A DNA stretch of 7,136 nt from Chloroflexota bacterium (GTDB lineage: Bacteria > Chloroflexota > Anaerolineae > Anaerolineales > Villigracilaceae), in assembly GCA_021823555.1 (NCBI GenBank), contig JAKANW010000143.1, positions 1-7,136 on the forward strand, in the 5' to 3' direction. A model generated the notes under the pieces. The model made no database searches. It was not told where the DNA came from and saw only the letters and a program-made list of their open reading frames with translations. Both the position numbers and the translations under genes were made by a program. Position 1 is the first letter of the stretch, and the number at the start of each line of letters is the position of its first letter. Positions 5,842 to 7,136 of this stretch are shown here, one piece after another.

Positions 5842-6189
5842 TCACTGGCGCGCTTGCGTGTCCTGACTTAATCCAATGATGTTGCCCTCCACATCTCTTA
5901 CAGACGCAATCAACCTTCCTCCGCCGACATCTTTGACCTCCTGCAAAATTTTCGCGCCGGAGTCGACCAGCAATTGCAGACTCTTCTTGATGTCGTCCAC
6001 ATGATAATAGGCGGTCGTTCCATCTTTGTGACCATTGGGATCCAATCCGATATCCTGATCTCCAACTTTAAAGCCAACATAATATGGCGTATCCGAATAC
6101 GGCTCGACGCCCAATAACTTGCCGAACACCGCCTTCGCTCGAGCCAAATCCTTGACGGGGTAGATGATTGTTGTGACATCTTGATTCAT
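5842..6189 (-). CDS. VOC-superfamily (glyoxalase/bleomycin-resistance-like) protein
   Basis: This 115-residue soluble protein has the paired beta-alpha-beta-beta-beta pattern of the vicinal-oxygen-chelate fold. Module one spans about residues 5-51 (Thr-Thr-Ile-Ile-Tyr-Pro-Val-Lys-Asp-Leu-Ala-Arg-Ala-Lys-Ala-Val-Phe). Module two spans about 57-109, with Tyr61-Tyr-His63-Val-Asp-Asp-Ile, then Asp99-Val-Glu-Gly-Asn-Ile-Ile-Gly. The final Asp-x-Glu-Gly-Asn strand and His63 are common in the family. An Arg/Lys-rich drug-binding or dioxygenase signature is not apparent, so the reaction is unknown; metal-dependent lyase, dioxygenase and antibiotic-binding roles are all found in this fold. The ATG at 6189 is chosen over one at 6207 because GAGGAG lies six bases before it, and the upstream ATG would place that site inside the gene. 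It is divergent from a MarR regulator, with promoters interleaved, which suggests it is the regulator's target. Confidence 0.82.
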   Translation of the reverse strand: MNQDVTTIIYPVKDLARAKAVFGKLLGVEPYSDTPYYVGFKVGDQDIGLDPNGHKDGTTAYYHVDDIKKSLQLLVDSGAKILQEVKDVGGGRLIASVRDVEGNIIGLSQDTQARQ

Positions 6190-6195
6190 AAGAAA

Positions 6196-6201
6196 CTCCT
6201 C
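6196..6201 (-). promoter_or_regulatory. Ribosome binding site deciding the VOC start
   Basis: GAGGAG on the minus strand is six bases upstream of the ATG at 6189. It lies inside the longer open frame that starts at 6207, which argues for the shorter protein. Confidence 0.8.
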
Positions 6202-6230
6202 TTGCATCTAAAGGAATTTAGTTATATAAT
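6202..6230 (+). promoter_or_regulatory. Candidate promoter of the marR-family gene
   Basis: TTGCAT (6202-6207) is followed after 17 bases by a perfect TATAAT (6225-6230). Transcription would begin near 6237 and leave a leader of about 34 bases, carrying AAGGG (6259-6263) seven bases before the ATG at 6271. The -35 box is only half matched, which fits a regulated promoter. Confidence 0.6.
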
Positions 6231-6268
6231 AAAGATACTTGAAAATAAAGATAATGTCAAGGGTATCT
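6228..6268. promoter_or_regulatory. Candidate MarR operator: direct and inverted repeats
   Basis: AATAAAGATA is repeated exactly at 6228-6237 and 6244-6253, a 16-bp step. Around the second copy AGATAC-TTGA (6233-6242) is mirrored by TCAAGGGTATCT (6257-6268), whose reverse complement is AGATACCCTTGA, so the arms differ only by a 2-base insertion. The repeats cover both boxes of the VOC promoter and the predicted start of the marR transcript. MarR proteins are dimers that bind such palindromic sites and are usually released by a small ligand. Binding here is inferred. Confidence 0.45.
6232..6260 (-). promoter_or_regulatory. Candidate promoter of the VOC gene
   Basis: On the minus strand a perfect TTGACA (6260-6255) precedes TATCTT (6237-6232) by exactly 17 bases. 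Transcription would start near 6225, giving a leader of about 36 bases to the ATG at 6189. It lies face to face with the marR promoter, so a protein bound in this stretch could affect both. Confidence 0.6.
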
Positions 6269-6270
6269 CT

Positions 6271-6738
6271 ATGACGAATTCCACAACGACCGAGTTGAAG
6301 AAACGAGCGCTGATGGCGGTGAGGGATTATGGCATTCATTTGACGCGGCTCCAACACGCGATGGGCAACCGGCTGGGCTTCAATGTAACCGATATGGAAT
6401 GTCTTAGGCTTCTATTCCTCAAAGGCATTGCCACACCTACTGAACTTGCCAGGCATACGGGTCTCACTTCTGGTGCGACGACCGCCATGCTCGACCGTCT
6501 CGAAAAGGCAGGGCTGATCGAGCGGCGACCTAATCCCGATGACCGCCGCGGGACTCTCATCGCTCCCGTGAAATCGGGGGCCGAAAAAGTCGCATCAGGG
6601 TTTGAATCGGCGAGAAAGGCACAGGAAGAATTAATTTCAAGTTACTCAGAGAAGGAACTGGAAATCATTTCTGATGCCTTTGAACGATTTACAAAAATAT
6701 GGGAACAGGAACGCGAGAAGATTCAAAAGAACATGTAG
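6271..6738 (+). CDS. MarR-family transcriptional regulator
   Basis: This 155-residue protein has normal MarR length. An N-terminal helix spans residues 5-35 (Leu-Lys-Lys-Arg-Ala-Leu-Met-Ala-Val-Arg-Asp-Tyr) and a winged helix-turn-helix about 40-104. The recognition helix is near Thr66-Ser-Gly-Ala-Thr-Thr-Ala-Met-Leu-Asp-Arg-Leu-Glu-Lys. The wing is Arg85-Arg-Pro-Asn-Pro-Asp-Asp-Arg-Arg-Gly94, a family hallmark. C-terminal helices from about 108 to 152 form the dimer interface. The only cysteine is Cys44, not at the N-terminal position used by OhrR-type peroxide sensors, so a small-molecule ligand is more likely than oxidation, though this is not proved. The open frame extends back to an ATG at 6181, over the VOC gene; AAGGG before the ATG at 6271 and the promoter position favour the shorter start. 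It is divergent from the VOC gene and probably represses it and itself. Confidence 0.88.
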   Translation: MTNSTTTELKKRALMAVRDYGIHLTRLQHAMGNRLGFNVTDMECLRLLFLKGIATPTELARHTGLTSGATTAMLDRLEKAGLIERRPNPDDRRGTLIAPVKSGAEKVASGFESARKAQEELISSYSEKELEIISDAFERFTKIWEQEREKIQKNM

Positions 6739-6762
6739 CGACACAGCGTCGCCGCGCTGGCT

Positions 6763-7136
6763 ATGGAGGTCATCAACCGCTTCCCGGTCGAGGTGCAGAA
6801 CGAACTCGGCTCGAACTTACCCGAAGGCATCGTCAAAAGTCTACGACGCATTGCCAACATCCGGCCATTGCTGGCCGCACCATTATGGATCGAAATGCAA
6901 ATTCAAAGACATGCCGGTTCGTCCGCGCTGGAAGAAGAACTAAAACAGATTTGGGATCGTATCTGCGACGAATTCCTCGCGCTGGGCTTTGTCCGCCAGG
7001 CAAACAAGCCATTCAAATTCGACACGGTGGACGCGCTCAATCTGGCGATCAAAATTTCGAACCGCACTTCATTCCACACGATCAGCGAACTGGTGAATTG
7101 GCTGCGCTCAAAGACGAGTGGTGACGAGATTTCCTA
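6763..7136 (+). CDS. Unrecognised protein, open at the window end (partial)
   Basis: From the ATG at 6763 the frame stays open for 124 codons to the window end, where the last two bases are TA and may begin a stop codon. I do not recognise a family. The product looks soluble and helical, with alternating charged and hydrophobic residues, for example Leu-Arg-Arg-Ile-Ala-Asn-Ile-Arg-Pro-Leu-Leu, Leu-Glu-Glu-Glu-Leu-Lys-Gln-Ile-Trp-Asp and Leu-Val-Asn-Trp-Leu-Arg. Codon third positions are GC-rich, as in the neighbouring genes, which supports this frame over an Arg-rich overlapping one at 6699-7124. There is no ribosome site before the ATG. The frame is also open back to the marR stop at 6736-6738 with coding-like composition, so the true start is uncertain and the 5' end may have been lost. 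It probably shares the marR transcript. Confidence 0.5.
   Translation, partial: MEVINRFPVEVQNELGSNLPEGIVKSLRRIANIRPLLAAPLWIEMQIQRHAGSSALEEELKQIWDRICDEFLALGFVRQANKPFKFDTVDALNLAIKISNRTSFHTISELVNWLRSKTSGDEIS

Noticed and set aside
5212..5871. Long forward open frame (219 codons) opposite the DUF1801 genes
   Set aside because: Arg-, Leu- and Gly-rich translation with no family look; it mirrors the minus-strand genes, which have strong ribosome sites and recognisable motifs.
6181..6270. Longer N-terminus (ATG at 6181) for the MarR protein
   Set aside because: It would overlap the VOC gene and include both promoters; AAGGG seven bases before 6271 gives a proper start and normal family length.
6699..7124. 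Forward open frame (141 codons) overlapping the 3' end of marR
   Set aside because: Its translation is Arg-rich and low in hydrophobic order, and it begins inside marR. The frame at 6763-7136 has better codon third positions and amino-acid pattern.
1..7136. tRNA, rRNA, CRISPR array, insertion sequence, attachment site, or a defence or toxin-antitoxin module
   Set aside because: I looked for repeat arrays, long terminal inverted repeats, transposase or integrase motifs and cloverleaf-like sequences, and saw none. The VOC/DUF1801/MarR group does not resemble a known defence set.

Overview
The window looks like ordinary chromosomal DNA from a free-living bacterium of medium GC content. It is tightly packed, with seven complete genes on a mix of strands, one more complete gene of the GT-C type, and a gene fragment at each edge. 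A Chloroflexota (Anaerolineae-type) source is my best guess. This rests on the style of the PolX protein (the 'WVHPPEKFGTALQYATGSK' stretch) and on the GT-C and methyltransferase types. It is an inference from memory, not a search result. I see no rRNA, tRNA, CRISPR array, insertion sequence or integrase.

Layout. Positions 1-98 hold what is probably the 3' end of an upstream membrane-protein gene. Positions 131-1339 (+) encode a polytopic GT-C glycosyltransferase of the Gpi18/PIG-M-like kind. Its 3' end overlaps by 19 bp the convergent gene 1321-2373 (-), a CorA-type divalent-cation channel in which the signature Gly-Met-Asn reads Gly-Met-Ser. Upstream of corA, on the same strand, is a small class I SAM methyltransferase (2464-3003, -). 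It is divergent from a DNA polymerase X/PHP protein (3063-4790, +). The 59-bp gap between these two carries a perfect TATAAT inside an inverted repeat. The PolX protein keeps the helix-hairpin-helix motifs, the GS and GDID palm motifs and most PHP metal ligands. It lacks the third polymerase carboxylate (Gln instead of Asp) and the first PHP histidine (Gln).

Positions 4829-6189 (-) carry three small genes: a glyoxalase/VOC-fold protein, then two different DUF1801 (YdhG-like) proteins whose frames overlap as ATGA and are probably translationally coupled. Divergent from the VOC gene is a MarR-family regulator (6271-6738, +). The 81-bp VOC/marR gap holds two facing promoters plus direct and inverted repeats, a classic layout for a MarR regulator controlling itself and its neighbour. 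An unrecognised reading frame follows marR, in the same frame just after its stop, and runs off the window end.

No wholly new system is evident. The points most worth a second look are the missing active-site residues in PolX, the GMS variant of CorA, the marR/VOC control region with its possible VOC-DUF1801-DUF1801 regulon, and the unexplained open frame after marR.
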